A DNA stretch of 64,000 nt from Caballeronia turbans (GTDB lineage Bacteria; Pseudomonadota; Gammaproteobacteria; Burkholderiales; Burkholderiaceae): the NCBI GenBank assembly GCA_001544655.2, contig FCOD02000028.1, positions 1-64,000 of the forward strand, in the 5' to 3' direction. The position numbers and the translations under genes are program-made. The stretch's first letter is position 1. Each line of letters begins with the position of its first letter. A model generated the notes under the pieces. The model was not told where the DNA came from. It saw only the letters and a list, made by a program, of their open reading frames with translations, and ran no database searches. This document shows, piece after piece, positions 27,420 to 37,071 of this stretch.

Positions 27420-28958
27420 GTGAAAAAAATATCCTTCAAGACCAAGCTCATGAGCACCGTGGGCTTCGTATGGCTCAGTCTGATTCTTCTGTGCGCGCTC
27501 AATGCGATCTCCACGAAACACTCGCTGATGCGCAACCGTGAAAACGTGCTCGCCGAACAGGTTCAATCGGCGACGAGCGTCGTCAGGTTCTATGTCAAGC
27601 AGGCGCAAAGCGGCGCGCTGCCCGCGGAAGACGCGAAGAAGCTCGCGATCGCCAGCGTGCGCGCGATCCGTTACGGCACGAACGGCTATCTCGCCATCCT
27701 CGATTCGAAGATGTTTCAGGTGCTGAACTCGGTGCGCCCGGACACGGAAAACAAGATCAATGATTTCGTCGACAGCACCGGCAAGCACTTCACCGGCGAA
27801 ATCGTCAAGCACGGTCTCGACGGCTCGCATATCACGACCTATCTCTATCCGAAGCCCGGCGAGACCGAGCCGCTGCCAAAGATCACATACGGCGACTACG
27901 TGCGCGAATGGGACTGGCATATCTACACGGGCGCGTATATCGACGATATCGACACGGCCTTTCATGCGATCGTGCTCAAGTCGCTGCTGCTCATCGGCGT
28001 GATCGGCGCGGCGTTGACGCTCGCGATGGCGCTCATCATCCGCGGCGTGCTGAAGAGCATCGGCGGCGATCCGCAGGATGTGTCGATCGTCTGCCAGCGC
28101 ATCGCGGCGGGCGATCTCGCGCAGGCCGTGCAGGTGAAGCCGGGCGACGATTCGAGTCTCATGCATTCGATGCACACGATGCAGTCGCGTCTCACGCAGA
28201 CGATCGCGCAGATCAAGCTCGTCGCGGATGGCATCACGGCGGCGTCGCGGGAAATTGCAGACGGTCATCACGATCTGTCTTCGCGTACCGAAGAGCAGGC
28301 GGCTTCGCTCGCGGAAACCGCATCGAGCATGGAAGAGCTCACCTCGACCGTGCGCCTCAATTCGGATAACGCCGGCCAGGCGAGCCAGCTCGCGGCGAGC
28401 GCGTCGTCGACGGTCGAAAGCGGCAGCGGCGTCGTGCTCGGCGTCGTGGCGACGATGGACAAGATCGCGGGCAGCTCGGAGAAGATCGTCGACATCATCG
28501 GCGTGATCGAAGGCATCGCGTTTCAGACCAACATTCTCGCGTTGAACGCGGCCGTCGAGGCGGCGCGCGCGGGTGAGCACGGGCGCGGATTCGCGGTGGT
28601 CGCATCGGAAGTGCGCGCGCTCGCGCAGCGTTGCGCGGCCGCGGCGAAGGACGTGAAGACGCTCATCGACGAATCGGTGACGAACGTCACGGCGGGGCAG
28701 GATCTCGCGCAGCAATCCGGCGACACGATGAAGCAGATTCTCACGTCCGTCACGCGCGTGAACGACATCATGAACGAGATCTCGTCGGCCTCGTCGCAGC
28801 AAACGCAGGGCATCGAACAGGTCGGCGTCGCGATCACGCAGATGGACGCCGTCACGCAACAGAACGCGGCGCTCGTCGAGCAGGCGACGGCCGCCGCTGC
28901 CGCGCTCGCCGTTCAGGCCGAAGAGCTGAAGCGCGCGGTCTCCGTGTTCAGAACCTGA
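27420..28958 (+). CDS. Methyl-accepting chemotaxis protein with single Cache sensor domain
   Basis: A 512-residue chemoreceptor: membrane helix near residues 10-30, periplasmic single-Cache domain ([15 protein letters not shown], '[19 protein letters not shown]'), second membrane helix near 185-210, HAMP, and a signalling domain with the conserved hairpin [20 protein letters not shown]. It lacks the C-terminal NWETF-type CheR tether. GTG start, no good ribosome site visible. The ligand is unknown; single-Cache receptors often bind small carboxylates. Confidence 0.88.
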   Translation: MKKISFKTKLMSTVGFVWLSLILLCALNAISTKHSLMRNRENVLAEQVQSATSVVRFYVKQAQSGALPAEDAKKLAIASVRAIRYGTNGYLAILDSKMFQVLNSVRPDTENKINDFVDSTGKHFTGEIVKHGLDGSHITTYLYPKPGETEPLPKITYGDYVREWDWHIYTGAYIDDIDTAFHAIVLKSLLLIGVIGAALTLAMALIIRGVLKSIGGDPQDVSIVCQRIAAGDLAQAVQVKPGDDSSLMHSMHTMQSRLTQTIAQIKLVADGITAASREIADGHHDLSSRTEEQAASLAETASSMEELTSTVRLNSDNAGQASQLAASASSTVESGSGVVLGVVATMDKIAGSSEKIVDIIGVIEGIAFQTNILALNAAVEAARAGEHGRGFAVVASEVRALAQRCAAAAKDVKTLIDESVTNVTAGQDLAQQSGDTMKQILTSVTRVNDIMNEISSASSQQTQGIEQVGVAITQMDAVTQQNAALVEQATAAAAALAVQAEELKRAVSVFRT

Positions 28959-29120
28959 ACGCCTTTCATTCGACGACACTCCGTTTGCGAATCGTCAGAC
29001 CGTGGCATGTCGCGTGCTGATTCGTATCGTGCGAACCGGCCGCGGCTCAAGCGTCGCGGCCAGCAGGCAGAACAAGCCGCAAGCATCGCATTTCGCAAAC
29101 CGCAAACAGGAGTGTCCGAT

Positions 29121-29399
29121 ATGAAACGTTTCGCCCTTTCCGCCGCTGCCGGCGCCTTCGCTCTCGTCTGTGCATCCGCTTTCGCGCAGGACAATCCGCC
29201 GAGCTCGAGCACGGGCCTGCAGGCCGGCGACAACGCGCAAACGACCACGCAGCACGCGCAGTCGAAATCCCACAAATCCACGCATTCGAAGAAGATGCAG
29301 AAGAGCCCGATGAACGCGGGCCCGTCCACCGCGCCGGGCGGCACGGCGGCGCCGAGCGGACCGGGCGCGCCGGTCAGCGCGAGCGGCTCGGGTCAGTAA
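29121..29399 (+). CDS. Small exported protein of unknown function
   Basis: A 92-residue protein with a signal peptide ending near AFA|Q. The mature part is rich in S, T, K, G and P (THSKKMQKSP, GTAAPSGPGAP) and likely unstructured. A ribosome site (AGGAG) is present, and a strong terminator follows, so it is an expressed unit rather than noise. No family recognised. Confidence 0.72.
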   Translation: MKRFALSAAAGAFALVCASAFAQDNPPSSSTGLQAGDNAQTTTQHAQSKSHKSTHSKKMQKSPMNAGPSTAPGGTAAPSGPGAPVSASGSGQ

Positions 29400-29423
29400 C
29401 GGGAAACGCGCGATGAAATGACG

Positions 29424-29455
29424 AACGGGACGCCGCTGGCGTCCCGTTTGCTTTT
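29424..29455. terminator. Intrinsic terminator between the small exported gene and the VOC gene
   Basis: AACGGGACGCC and GGCGTCCCGTT form an 11-base perfect stem with a three-base loop, followed by tgctttt on the plus strand. It terminates the small gene and may also stop the convergent VOC gene. Confidence 0.88.
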
Positions 29456-29473
29456 GGGCTTTTGATCGACGTC

Positions 29474-29908
29474 TTACTTCGCGAACAGCGACGACATATC
29501 CGCGAACGCCTTGATCTCCACGGCATTGCCCGACGGATCGAGGAAGAACATCGTCGCCTGCTCGCCGACTTCGCCCCTGAAGCGCACATGCGGCTCGATG
29601 ATGAAGCGCGTGCCCGCGGCGCGCAGTCTGCCGGCCAGTTCTTCCCATTGCGGAACAGACAGCACGACGCCGAAGTGGCGCACCGGCACCGCGTCGCCGT
29701 CGACCGCGCTCGTCGAACGATGCCCGGCTTCCTCGGGCGCGAGATGCGCGACGATCTGATGCCCATAGAAATTGAAATCGACCCAGGCGTCGGAGCTGCG
29801 GCCTTCCGGGCAGCCGAGCAATTCGCCGTAAAACTCGCGCGCAGCGGCGAGGCTGTGAACGGGGAACGCGAGATGGAAGGGCGGCATGGCGTGCTGGGTC
29901 GTGCTCAT
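29474..29908 (-). CDS. VOC-family (glyoxalase/dioxygenase-fold) protein
   Basis: A 144-residue protein with one VOC domain: metal-ligand candidates H12 in PFHLAFPV, H75-region VRHFGVVL and the C-terminal glutamate in [12 protein letters not shown]. It resembles a metal-dependent glyoxalase-like or dioxygenase enzyme; substrate unknown. Divergent from a LysR gene that probably controls it. Confidence 0.82.
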   Translation of the reverse strand: MSTTQHAMPPFHLAFPVHSLAAAREFYGELLGCPEGRSSDAWVDFNFYGHQIVAHLAPEEAGHRSTSAVDGDAVPVRHFGVVLSVPQWEELAGRLRAAGTRFIIEPHVRFRGEVGEQATMFFLDPSGNAVEIKAFADMSSLFAK

Positions 29909-29982
29909 GGCGTGAATCCTTTAATCGACATGTGGGGAACGAAACCCCAGTGTATTGATAAATAAATCTGTTGAAAAACGAT

Positions 29983-30007
29983 ATATTGCGTGAGTCACCT
30001 CCAATAT
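29983..30007. promoter_or_regulatory. Candidate operator between the VOC gene and LysR gene
   Basis: ATATTG and CAATAT arms separated by 13 bases, in an AT-rich 114-base divergent intergenic region. The site is 16 bases before the LysR ATG, a position suited to autoregulation; the match to a T-N11-A type LysR box is loose. Confidence 0.4.
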
Positions 30008-30022
30008 TTTCGATGAATCGAC

Positions 30023-30961
30023 ATGCTGCGCGAACTTCAGACCTTCATCGCGGTGGCGCGCCACGGTACGTTTGCGGGCGCGGGCGCGCATATCGGCCTC
30101 ACGCAGTCGGCGGTGAGCGCGCAGATGCAGCGCCTCGAAGCGCATCTCGGCGTCACGCTCTTCGACCGCACCGGCCGCTCCGCGACGCTCAACAAGGCGG
30201 GCAGACGCACGCTCGAACTCGCCGACGAACTGATCGCACTGTACGCGCGTCTGGCCGAACCGGAAGGCGAGGACGGGCGCGGCGGCTTGCTTTCGGTGGG
30301 CGCGATCGCCTCGGCCCATGCGGTGCTTTTGCCCGAAGCGATCGGCGCATTCCGGCGCGTGCTGCCCGCCTGGCGCATCCGGCTCGTGCCGGGCGTTTCG
30401 CTCAATCTGCTGGCGAGCGTCGATGCGGGCGAGATGGACATGGCCGTCATCATCCGTCCGCCGTTCGCGCTGCAGATAGAGCTGCGATGGCGCACGCTCG
30501 TCGCGGAGCCGTTCGTGCTGCTCGCGCCCGCCGCCAGGAAAGGCGCTGACTGGCGCGAACTGATCGAAACGGAGCCGTTCATCCGTTATGACCGGCGCTC
30601 GTTCGGCGGGCGGCAAGTCGATATGTTTCTGACCAAGCGCCGCATCGCGGTGCGCGACTCGATCGAAGTCGACGAGCTGCCGGGCATCGCGCAACTGGTG
30701 GCGCGGGGCCTGGGCGTGGCGCTTCTGCCGGTGTCAGACGGCATCGGTGCGTGGCCGCGCGGTGCGGTCGCGCTCGAACTCGGCGATGCCACGTTCCATC
30801 GCGAGATCGGTCTCGTCGAGCGCGCGCGGCGCCTGCGTGCGGACGAGCCGGATGCGGCGACGCGGCTCGCGGGCTGCATCGTCGAGGCGGCGGGGCGTGG
30901 CGCGGCGAAAACGCCTGTCGGACGCGCACGCAGGCGGAACCCGGGGCGCGGCATCGCCTAG
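30023..30961 (+). CDS. LysR-family transcriptional regulator
   Basis: A 312-residue regulator with N-terminal HTH (LRELQTFIAVARHGTFAGAG, TQSAVSAQMQRLE) and a substrate-binding domain. The C-terminus is basic and low in complexity (GRARRRNPGRGIA). It is divergent from the VOC gene, its probable target. Confidence 0.88.
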   Translation: MLRELQTFIAVARHGTFAGAGAHIGLTQSAVSAQMQRLEAHLGVTLFDRTGRSATLNKAGRRTLELADELIALYARLAEPEGEDGRGGLLSVGAIASAHAVLLPEAIGAFRRVLPAWRIRLVPGVSLNLLASVDAGEMDMAVIIRPPFALQIELRWRTLVAEPFVLLAPAARKGADWRELIETEPFIRYDRRSFGGRQVDMFLTKRRIAVRDSIEVDELPGIAQLVARGLGVALLPVSDGIGAWPRGAVALELGDATFHREIGLVERARRLRADEPDAATRLAGCIVEAAGRGAAKTPVGRARRRNPGRGIA

Positions 30962-30997
30962 AATGCGTTGCAGACGCGTTCCCTTCGGTGGATGCCC

Positions 30998-32128
30998 ATG
31001 GATGACGAGGAAGATATCGGCGACGCGAGATCCGGCCTCGCGGACACGGCGCTGACGCTCGCGCGATCGGGCGCACGTCGCGCCGAGGCGGCGCTCGCGT
31101 GGCTCGATCGCGTCGATCCCGGCACGCATCGGCGTATCAAGGGATTGCGGCTCGTCACCGCGTACGGCCTCGCGGCGGCGCTCGGCGCGTTGCAGGACGT
31201 GACGCAGAGCGTGCCGCCGGGCGTGTCCGTCGGCGGGCTCGCGGGCGGGTTCGCGCTCTGGGCGAGCGTGTCGGAGGCGCGCGCGACGCGTTTCGAATCG
31301 AGCCGCGATCTCGTCGTGCTGTGCATCGCGGCGGCGTTCGGTGCGCTGACCTTTGCTCTGTTCGGCCCGTCGCTGCGCGAGCTCGGGCGCGGCGGCGCCG
31401 AGCTGATTCTCGTGACGGGCGCCTTTCTGGCGGGCTACCTGAAGCGGTTCGGAGTGACCGGCGCGGGTATCGGCTCGCAGCTCTACATCGGACAGCTTCT
31501 CGCCTATGGGATGGACCTCAGGCCCGGCGATTCACGGGCGATTCTGATCGCCTTGCTGATCGGGATGCTTGCTGCCATCGTGCCGCGCATGTTGAGCGGG
31601 CCGGCCGAGCATCCGGCCGTGCTGCCGGCGTTGGCGTCCGAGCCTGCGTATGGACGTCACGCGATATCGCCGGCGTTCGCGATGGGCCTGCAGGCGGCGT
31701 GCGGCGCGCTCGTCGTCGTAGTGCTGAACCGCGCGTTCGGGCTGGCGGAATCGGCGTGGGCGATCACGGCTTGCGTGTATGTCGTCGCGACGTCGGCGGT
31801 CGGGACGGCGGAGCGCGTGCGGCGACGCATCTACGGGACGCTCGTCGGGGTGCCGATCGGCATCGTTTGCCTGCCGCTTGCGGAGCATTGGCCGCTCGTC
31901 GTCTGGATCTTGTCCGCGTTCGCGATGATCGCTTATGCGATGGCGTTGCCGGAGCGGTATGACGTCGCGTGTGGGGCCTTTGCGTTCGTGCTCATCGTGA
32001 CGATGGCGGCGAGCGGGGTGCATTCCGTGGAACTGCTGACGGCGCGGGCCTGGGAGACGCTTTTGGGTGGGGCGTTGGGGTTGCTTGCGTCGAGGGTTAT
32101 TTTTCCGTTGCGGGTGGTGAGGGGGTAG
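30998..32128 (+). CDS. FUSC-family inner-membrane protein
   Basis: About 376 residues with many hydrophobic helices; 'LRLVTAYGLAAALGAL', VGGLAGGFALWASVSEARA and the second-half RVRRRIYGTLVGVPIG place it in the FUSC / aromatic acid exporter-like superfamily (related to YccS and AaeB). Substrate unknown; likely efflux of organic acids. The start is uncertain: ATG at 30998 (GGTGG upstream) or at 30992, or a TTG at 30968. It follows the LysR gene by about 36 bases and may share its transcript. Confidence 0.8.
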   Translation: MDDEEDIGDARSGLADTALTLARSGARRAEAALAWLDRVDPGTHRRIKGLRLVTAYGLAAALGALQDVTQSVPPGVSVGGLAGGFALWASVSEARATRFESSRDLVVLCIAAAFGALTFALFGPSLRELGRGGAELILVTGAFLAGYLKRFGVTGAGIGSQLYIGQLLAYGMDLRPGDSRAILIALLIGMLAAIVPRMLSGPAEHPAVLPALASEPAYGRHAISPAFAMGLQAACGALVVVVLNRAFGLAESAWAITACVYVVATSAVGTAERVRRRIYGTLVGVPIGIVCLPLAEHWPLVVWILSAFAMIAYAMALPERYDVACGAFAFVLIVTMAASGVHSVELLTARAWETLLGGALGLLASRVIFPLRVVRG

Positions 32129-32270
32129 GGTGGTGGTTTTTGGCGCCGCGGTGCTCCCTCTTCTTTTGGATAGCAAAGTTATCGGATTTGAAGTCAGAAC
32201 GAAACAGGCAGGCGAAATGTTGTGTCGATGAAGCTGCGCAAAGCTGACGCTTCTTGAATTCGAGCGTTAT

Positions 32271-32345
32271 GCGAGTAAGCGCCGCCCCGCACGGCGCAAC
32301 GCTGATAAACCAACGCGAACACGCAACTGCCGAAAGCGCAAAAGC
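32271..32345. repeat. Degenerate terminal fragment of the palindromic repeat, copy D
   Basis: This 75-base stretch aligns with the right end of copies A and C: gtaagcgccgccccgca, gctgataaaccaa and ccgaaagcgcaaaagc match actgccgccccgca, gctaataaaccaa and cgaaagcaaaaaagc, with several substitutions. The GC hairpin is partly eroded. It ends 20 bases before the stop codon of the minus-strand hybrid kinase, the same relation seen for copies A and C. Confidence 0.7.
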
Positions 32346-32364
32346 ACCAGCTAACCCAACCAGC

Positions 32365-34314
32365 TCAACGCCCCGCCACCTTCTCCAGCAACCTGTCCAG
32401 CACGTCGAAATCGACCGGCTTCACGAGATGCATATCGAAGCCCGCCTGCGCGGAGCGTTCCTTGTCGCTCTCCTGCCCGAACCCCGTCATCGCGACCACT
32501 TTGGCGGGTCCAAGGAGCCGTTGCGAGCGCAGCGTCCGCAGCACCGCGTACCCATCCATATCGGGCAACGCCAGATCGAGCAGAACCAGATCCGGAGGAA
32601 AATGCCGAATGACTTCGAGCCCTTCCTTGCCGTGATACGCGGTGCGCACGTCATGCCCCTTCATCTGCAGCAGCATGGCGAGGCTGTCGGCTGAATCCTG
32701 GTTGTCGTCGATCAGCACGACGCGCAGACCATCGCCCGCGGCCTGCGTCGCGTTCTGCGCGAGCACGCGATGCGGCCGCGGCGCATCGTCGTCGGACGCA
32801 TAGGGCAGGCGCACCGTAAACGTGCTGCCCTGATTCGGCCCGGCGCTCACCGCGCTGATCGAGCCGCCATGCATCTCGACGATCGACCGGCACAGCGTGA
32901 GTCCGATGCCGAGCCCCGCTTCGCCGGGATTGAGATAGTGATCCTCCTGCACGAAGAGATCGAAGATGGACGCGAGGCCCTTTTGCGAAATGCCGCGCCC
33001 GGTGTCGATCACTTTCAGCAGCAGGGCGGTCGGCTCAGGCTCGACGACAACGCTGATCGTGCTCCCCCGCGGCGAGAACTTCGACGCGTTGTTCAACAGG
33101 TTCTGCACGACCTGCACGAGCCGTGTGCTGTCCCCCACCACATGAACCGGCTCCTGCGGCAGCTTCGTGACGACGCGCTGCATGCGCTCATCGGTGAAAG
33201 GATGCACGAGCTCGGTGCTGCGCGCGACGATATCGCTCACGTCCACGCGCGCCATGCGCAGATCGATCTTGCCCGTGGTGATGCGGCCCATGTCCAGCAG
33301 ATCGTCGACGAGCCGGCCGAGATGCGACGTCTGCCTGTCGATGATGTCGCGGCACGCGGCGACGCGCTGCGGCATGTCCGTTTCCATCTGCATCACGCCG
33401 ATGGCATTGCGCACCGGCGCGAGCGGATTGCGCAGCTCGTGCGCGAGCGTAGCGAGAAACTCGCTGATGCGCCGCGACGATACCTCGAGCTGCTCGAGGC
33501 GCTTGCGCTCGCTCATGTCGCGCGTGACCTTCGCGAAGCCGCGCAGCACGCGATGCTCGTCGTACACCGCCGTGATGATCACGTTCGCCCAGAAGAGCGA
33601 GCCGTCCTTGCGCACGCGCCAGCCTTCGTTTTCCACGCGGCCAGTGCGAATCGCGGTCTGTAGTTCGATCTCGGGAAGGTTCGCGGCCAGATCCTCGGGG
33701 CAATAAAACGTCGAAAAGTGCTTCCCGAGAATCTCCGATGGCTGATAGCCCTTGATGCGCATCGCGCCCGTATTCCAGCTCGCGATATGGCCGCCCGTAT
33801 CGAGCATGAAGATCGCGTAGTCGCTCACGCTTTCCACGAGCAAACGGAAGCGCTCTTCGGACAGACGCAGCTTTTCCTCCTCGGCGCGCTTGGCGGTGAG
33901 ATCGTGCGTGCATTTCGCGTAGCCGATGATCTCGCCCTTCGTATTGCGCGCCGCGGTAATGACGACGTTCGCCCAGAACAGCGAGCCGTCCTTGCGCACG
34001 CGCCAGCCTTCATCCTCGAAGCGGCCGGTCGCGTACGCCTGCTTCAGTTCGTATTCGGGCCAGCCGCGCGCCACCGACTCCGCCGTGTAGAAGCGCGACA
34101 GATGCTGGCCGATGATCTCGTGCGCCTCATAACCTTTGATCTTGCGTGCGCCGCTGTTCCAGCTCGTGATGCGGCCGTTGAGGTCGAGCATGAAAATCGC
34201 GCAGTCTTCGATCGCATCGACGAGCGCGTGATACTGCGCGTCGGTCATTGCGCGCCCGCTCGAAGCCGGGCCTGCGACGCCGAGTTGGGGAACGGCGGAT
34301 CTCGATCTGGTCAT
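32365..34314 (-). CDS. Hybrid sensor histidine kinase with two PAS domains and a receiver
   Basis: About 649 residues: PAS at roughly 25-150, PAS at roughly 155-275, HisKA with phospho-acceptor H292 in LAHELRNPL, HATPase (GRGISQKG, EAGLGIGLTL), and a C-terminal receiver with VVLIDDNQDS and the phospho-acceptor in LVLLDLALPDMDG. No membrane helices, so it is a cytoplasmic sensor. The two PAS domains are unusually alike, including a run of 46 identical bases out of 47. Start chosen at 34314 (MTRSRSAVPQ); an ATG 72 bases upstream is possible. No cognate regulator is adjacent. Confidence 0.87.
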   Translation of the reverse strand: MTRSRSAVPQLGVAGPASSGRAMTDAQYHALVDAIEDCAIFMLDLNGRITSWNSGARKIKGYEAHEIIGQHLSRFYTAESVARGWPEYELKQAYATGRFEDEGWRVRKDGSLFWANVVITAARNTKGEIIGYAKCTHDLTAKRAEEEKLRLSEERFRLLVESVSDYAIFMLDTGGHIASWNTGAMRIKGYQPSEILGKHFSTFYCPEDLAANLPEIELQTAIRTGRVENEGWRVRKDGSLFWANVIITAVYDEHRVLRGFAKVTRDMSERKRLEQLEVSSRRISEFLATLAHELRNPLAPVRNAIGVMQMETDMPQRVAACRDIIDRQTSHLGRLVDDLLDMGRITTGKIDLRMARVDVSDIVARSTELVHPFTDERMQRVVTKLPQEPVHVVGDSTRLVQVVQNLLNNASKFSPRGSTISVVVEPEPTALLLKVIDTGRGISQKGLASIFDLFVQEDHYLNPGEAGLGIGLTLCRSIVEMHGGSISAVSAGPNQGSTFTVRLPYASDDDAPRPHRVLAQNATQAAGDGLRVVLIDDNQDSADSLAMLLQMKGHDVRTAYHGKEGLEVIRHFPPDLVLLDLALPDMDGYAVLRTLRSQRLLGPAKVVAMTGFGQESDKERSAQAGFDMHLVKPVDFDVLDRLLEKVAGR

Positions 34315-34633
34315 GGGTCTGTAGTCAGCGCAGCGGTGATGTGGTGTATCGCATTTCCGTGTAGCCGGTGCGTGGCCGGTGGACATCGCCTGGACAAAAG
34401 TCGCTTACGACAGTTTACCCGCTGGCGGCGCCTCGCACCGAAGCCTTTGTAACAAGCGGTAGGCGGCGGCTGGCCGTCCCGTAAACGTCCCTTGACAGCG
34501 CGCGGTGTGATTTATAGCTTTTAATCATTTCAATCCCGAAAAGAGCCTCGCTCATCCGTCGGATCGGCCGCTCGACGCATCCAGCGAACTCGTCTGTTGC
34601 GCACCGCCCTGACGTTTGCAAACGGAGGCTCTC
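34315..34633. other. Divergent intergenic region, hybrid kinase and phosphatase
   Basis: 319 bases without a credible gene. A sigma-70-like TTGACA (34492-34497) is followed 15 bases later by TATAGC (34513-34518) in an AT-rich stretch and points toward the phosphatase. The spacing is a little short, so the promoter call is tentative. GGAGG for the phosphatase lies just before its ATG. Confidence 0.5.
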
Positions 34634-36442
34634 ATGGACCGTCGTCGCTTCCTCTCGCTGTCCGCGTTCTATACCGTCGCGGCCGCCACCGGCACGCTTG
34701 CCGCCTGCCATTCGGGCGATCACGACGACAACGGCAACGCCGGGGGCGGCGGTTCGACGCCGCCGCCCGCGGGCGCATTTGCGTTCCCGCAAGGCGTCGC
34801 GAGCGGCGATCCGCGCGACGTCTCCGCGGTATTCTGGACCCGCTGCGTCGCGAACGGCAGCAATGCGGCGGCGTCGCCGTCGCCCGTCGCGGTGACGTTG
34901 CAGGTGTCAGCGCAGCAGAACTTCGCGCAGCTCGTCGCCAGCGTGCCGTTGAGTGCCGTCGCAGATTACGACTTCACCGTGCGGACCAAGGTCACCGGTC
35001 TCGCCGCGAAGACGACGTACTACTACCGTTTCGTCGCGGGCAGCGACATCAGCGCGACGGGCACGACGCGCACCGCGGCCGCGGCGAACGAAGCCATCCC
35101 GCAACTGCGCTTCGCTTGGTTCGTGTGCCAGAACTGGAGCGCGAATCACTGGCAGGCAATGTCGCTGCTGGCCGCTGAAACCGATCTCGACTTCGTCGTG
35201 CATCTGGGCGATTACATCTACGAGGCGGGCTTCGCCGCGCAACCCGGCACCGTGGAGCCGGCGCATCCGGCGATCACGCTGCCGAGCGGCGGCGCCTATG
35301 CCAGCACGCTCGATGACTACCGCACGCTATATCGCACATATCGCGGCGACGCGCGCCTGCAGAACGTGCATGCGCGCTTCCCGGTCATCGCGATCTGGGA
35401 CGATCACGAATTCTCCGACGATTGCTGGCAGGATCATCAGACCTATACGAACGCCAATCTTCAGCAGACCGCGCGACGCCGCAATGCGAATCAGGCGTGG
35501 GCCGAGTACTTGCCGGTCGACTGGGGCGACGTGTCGTTCGATCTCAACAACACGGCCTACGACAACATCCGCATCTATCGCGACTTCCACTTCGGCTCGC
35601 TCATGCATCTCGTGATGACCGACGAGCGGCTCTATCGCGACGATCACGTCGTGAGCGAAGCGGCCATCGCGCAGGCGCTCGGGCACGATCCGGTCAACGG
35701 CAACGATCTCGTCGGCTCGCGTTATTTCGTGGCCCAGCAAGTGCTCGCGCGATTCGAAGCAGCCGATACGCAACGGCTCGGGCGCGTACCCTCTATCTTC
35801 GGTCCCGCGCAGACGCAATGGTGGAAGGACACGCTGAAGGCTTCCACCTCGATATGGAAGGTATGGGGCAACGAAGTGATGATGAACCGACTGTGGCTCG
35901 ATCTCACGTCGATCGCGCCCGCGCCCGATAACGTCGTGTTCGTGCTCGATTGCGACGCGTGGGATGGCTATCCGTCGCACAAGGCGGATCTGCTGTCGTT
36001 CGTGAAGGCGCAGAACATCACGAATCTCGTCGCGATCACGGGCGATCTGCATGCGTTCCAGGCGGGCATCGTGCGCGACGTGCCCAATCCCGCGACGGGC
36101 ACGCCGGTGATGATCGATCTGATGTCGGCGGGCATCAGCAGCCAGCCTTTCTTCGAAGACGTGAAGACGTATGCGGCGGGCATGCCCCTCGCCTCGCTGA
36201 TCGGTTCATCGGCGCTATTGGACAGCTTCATCCGCCAGAACAATCCGGACATGCTGTATGCCGATCACGACGGCATCGGCTACGCATCGGCGACTCTCAC
36301 GCCCACGCAATTCGTCGCGATCTTCAACAAGATGAAGTTCCTCAATGCCGACGGCACTGCGCCGCAAAGCCCGCTGCAAAAGCGCACGCGACTGACGATC
36401 AATGCGGGCGCGGTATCCGTCGCTGTCGAGGACAACGTATGA
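34634..36442 (+). CDS. phoD: PhoD-type alkaline phosphatase, Tat-exported lipoprotein
   Basis: A 602-residue phosphodiesterase/phosphomonoesterase of the PhoD family. The N-terminus has twin arginines (DRRRFLSLS) followed by a hydrophobic stretch and a LAAC lipobox, so it is probably a Tat substrate anchored as a lipoprotein. After a PhoD N-terminal beta domain, metal-site motifs follow: VHLGDYIYE, WDDHEFSDDCWQDH and GDLHAFQ. GGAGG supports the ATG at 34634. Together with the phn locus it adds phosphorus scavenging; no Pho box could be confirmed. Confidence 0.9.
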   Translation: MDRRRFLSLSAFYTVAAATGTLAACHSGDHDDNGNAGGGGSTPPPAGAFAFPQGVASGDPRDVSAVFWTRCVANGSNAAASPSPVAVTLQVSAQQNFAQLVASVPLSAVADYDFTVRTKVTGLAAKTTYYYRFVAGSDISATGTTRTAAAANEAIPQLRFAWFVCQNWSANHWQAMSLLAAETDLDFVVHLGDYIYEAGFAAQPGTVEPAHPAITLPSGGAYASTLDDYRTLYRTYRGDARLQNVHARFPVIAIWDDHEFSDDCWQDHQTYTNANLQQTARRRNANQAWAEYLPVDWGDVSFDLNNTAYDNIRIYRDFHFGSLMHLVMTDERLYRDDHVVSEAAIAQALGHDPVNGNDLVGSRYFVAQQVLARFEAADTQRLGRVPSIFGPAQTQWWKDTLKASTSIWKVWGNEVMMNRLWLDLTSIAPAPDNVVFVLDCDAWDGYPSHKADLLSFVKAQNITNLVAITGDLHAFQAGIVRDVPNPATGTPVMIDLMSAGISSQPFFEDVKTYAAGMPLASLIGSSALLDSFIRQNNPDMLYADHDGIGYASATLTPTQFVAIFNKMKFLNADGTAPQSPLQKRTRLTINAGAVSVAVEDNV

Positions 36443-36501
36443 ATGCACAACGCGCTTCATACACAAGCGATCGATCCATCCATTCCTATCCGTGCTTTTG
36501 A

Positions 36502-36622
36502 GGGGATTTCAACGCCGATCCGCGCACGTAGACTGCGTGCACATTTCATGAGGTCGGTTGCTGGCAGGCAGTGCAATGAGGCCGATTTGAAGTGGCTATG
36601 TGAAACCCTCAGGAGCACTATC
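36502..36622 (+). promoter_or_regulatory. Promoter and leader of the first small exported gene
   Basis: This 121-base stretch is homologous to 36952-37071 in front of the next paralogue. Shared -35-like TTTCAA (36507-36512) and -10-like TAGACT (36529-36534), 16 bases apart in both, then shared blocks GGCAGGCAGTGC, TTGAAGTG and TCAGGAGCAC. The ATG follows the AGGAG by about 9 bases. Confidence 0.6.
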
Positions 36623-36850
36623 ATGACCGGCAAACTCAAAGGCATCTTCCTCGTCGCGGCGCTCGCGGGCGCTTCCCATGCAATGGCGAGCGGCTATGGC
36701 CCTGCACCGTATTACTCGCCGATGGACGGCGCGCCCATGTCGCAGCAAGGCATGAACATGCAGACCATCGCACAGGATGCACAGCAAACCAACGACGCGA
36801 GCGTCGACAAGTCGAAGCAGGACAGCCCGCTCATGCAGGCGCAGGACTGA
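36623..36850 (+). CDS. Small exported protein, paralogue 1
   Basis: A 75-residue protein with a signal peptide ending near AMA|S. The mature part has PYYSPMDGAPM, a methionine-rich segment (MSQQGMNMQ) and the C-terminal motif KQDSPLMQAQD shared with the next gene. No family recognised. It begins with the same MTGKL/MTGRL start as its neighbour, supporting tandem duplication; function unknown, and methionine content might suggest metal binding only weakly. Confidence 0.78.
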   Translation: MTGKLKGIFLVAALAGASHAMASGYGPAPYYSPMDGAPMSQQGMNMQTIAQDAQQTNDASVDKSKQDSPLMQAQD

Positions 36851-36869
36851 GCACGTCTGCGATGACTTC

Positions 36870-36898
36870 GCGTCCTGCCGGTCATGCCGGCGGGACGC
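36870..36898. terminator. Strong hairpin after the first small exported gene
   Basis: GCGTCCTGCCGG pairs with CCGGCGGGACGC over a five-base loop TCATG, with one G-T type mismatch. It is 19 bases past the stop codon and lacks a T-run, so it resembles a terminator or stabilising hairpin. Confidence 0.5.
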
Positions 36899-36951
36899 GC
36901 TCGTCCTGAATCCGCCGATGCGGTGACACCCATGGTGAGCCGTTCTTCCGG

Positions 36952-37071
36952 GGGGATTTCAAGTCGAGCGCACGCAATTACACTGCGGGCACATTTCGGA
37001 GGGTCGAGCCTGTGGCAGGCAGTGCGAAGAGGCCCTTGAAGTGAACCTTCGAAACCTTCAGGAGCACGACC
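36952..37071 (+). promoter_or_regulatory. Promoter and leader of the second small exported gene
   Basis: Homologous over its 120 bases to the leader of paralogue 1. TTTCAA (36957-36962) and TACACT (36979-36984) are 16 bases apart, the same spacing as in the first copy. The leader blocks GGCAGGCAGTGC, TTGAAGTG and TCAGGAGCAC are retained. Confidence 0.6.
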
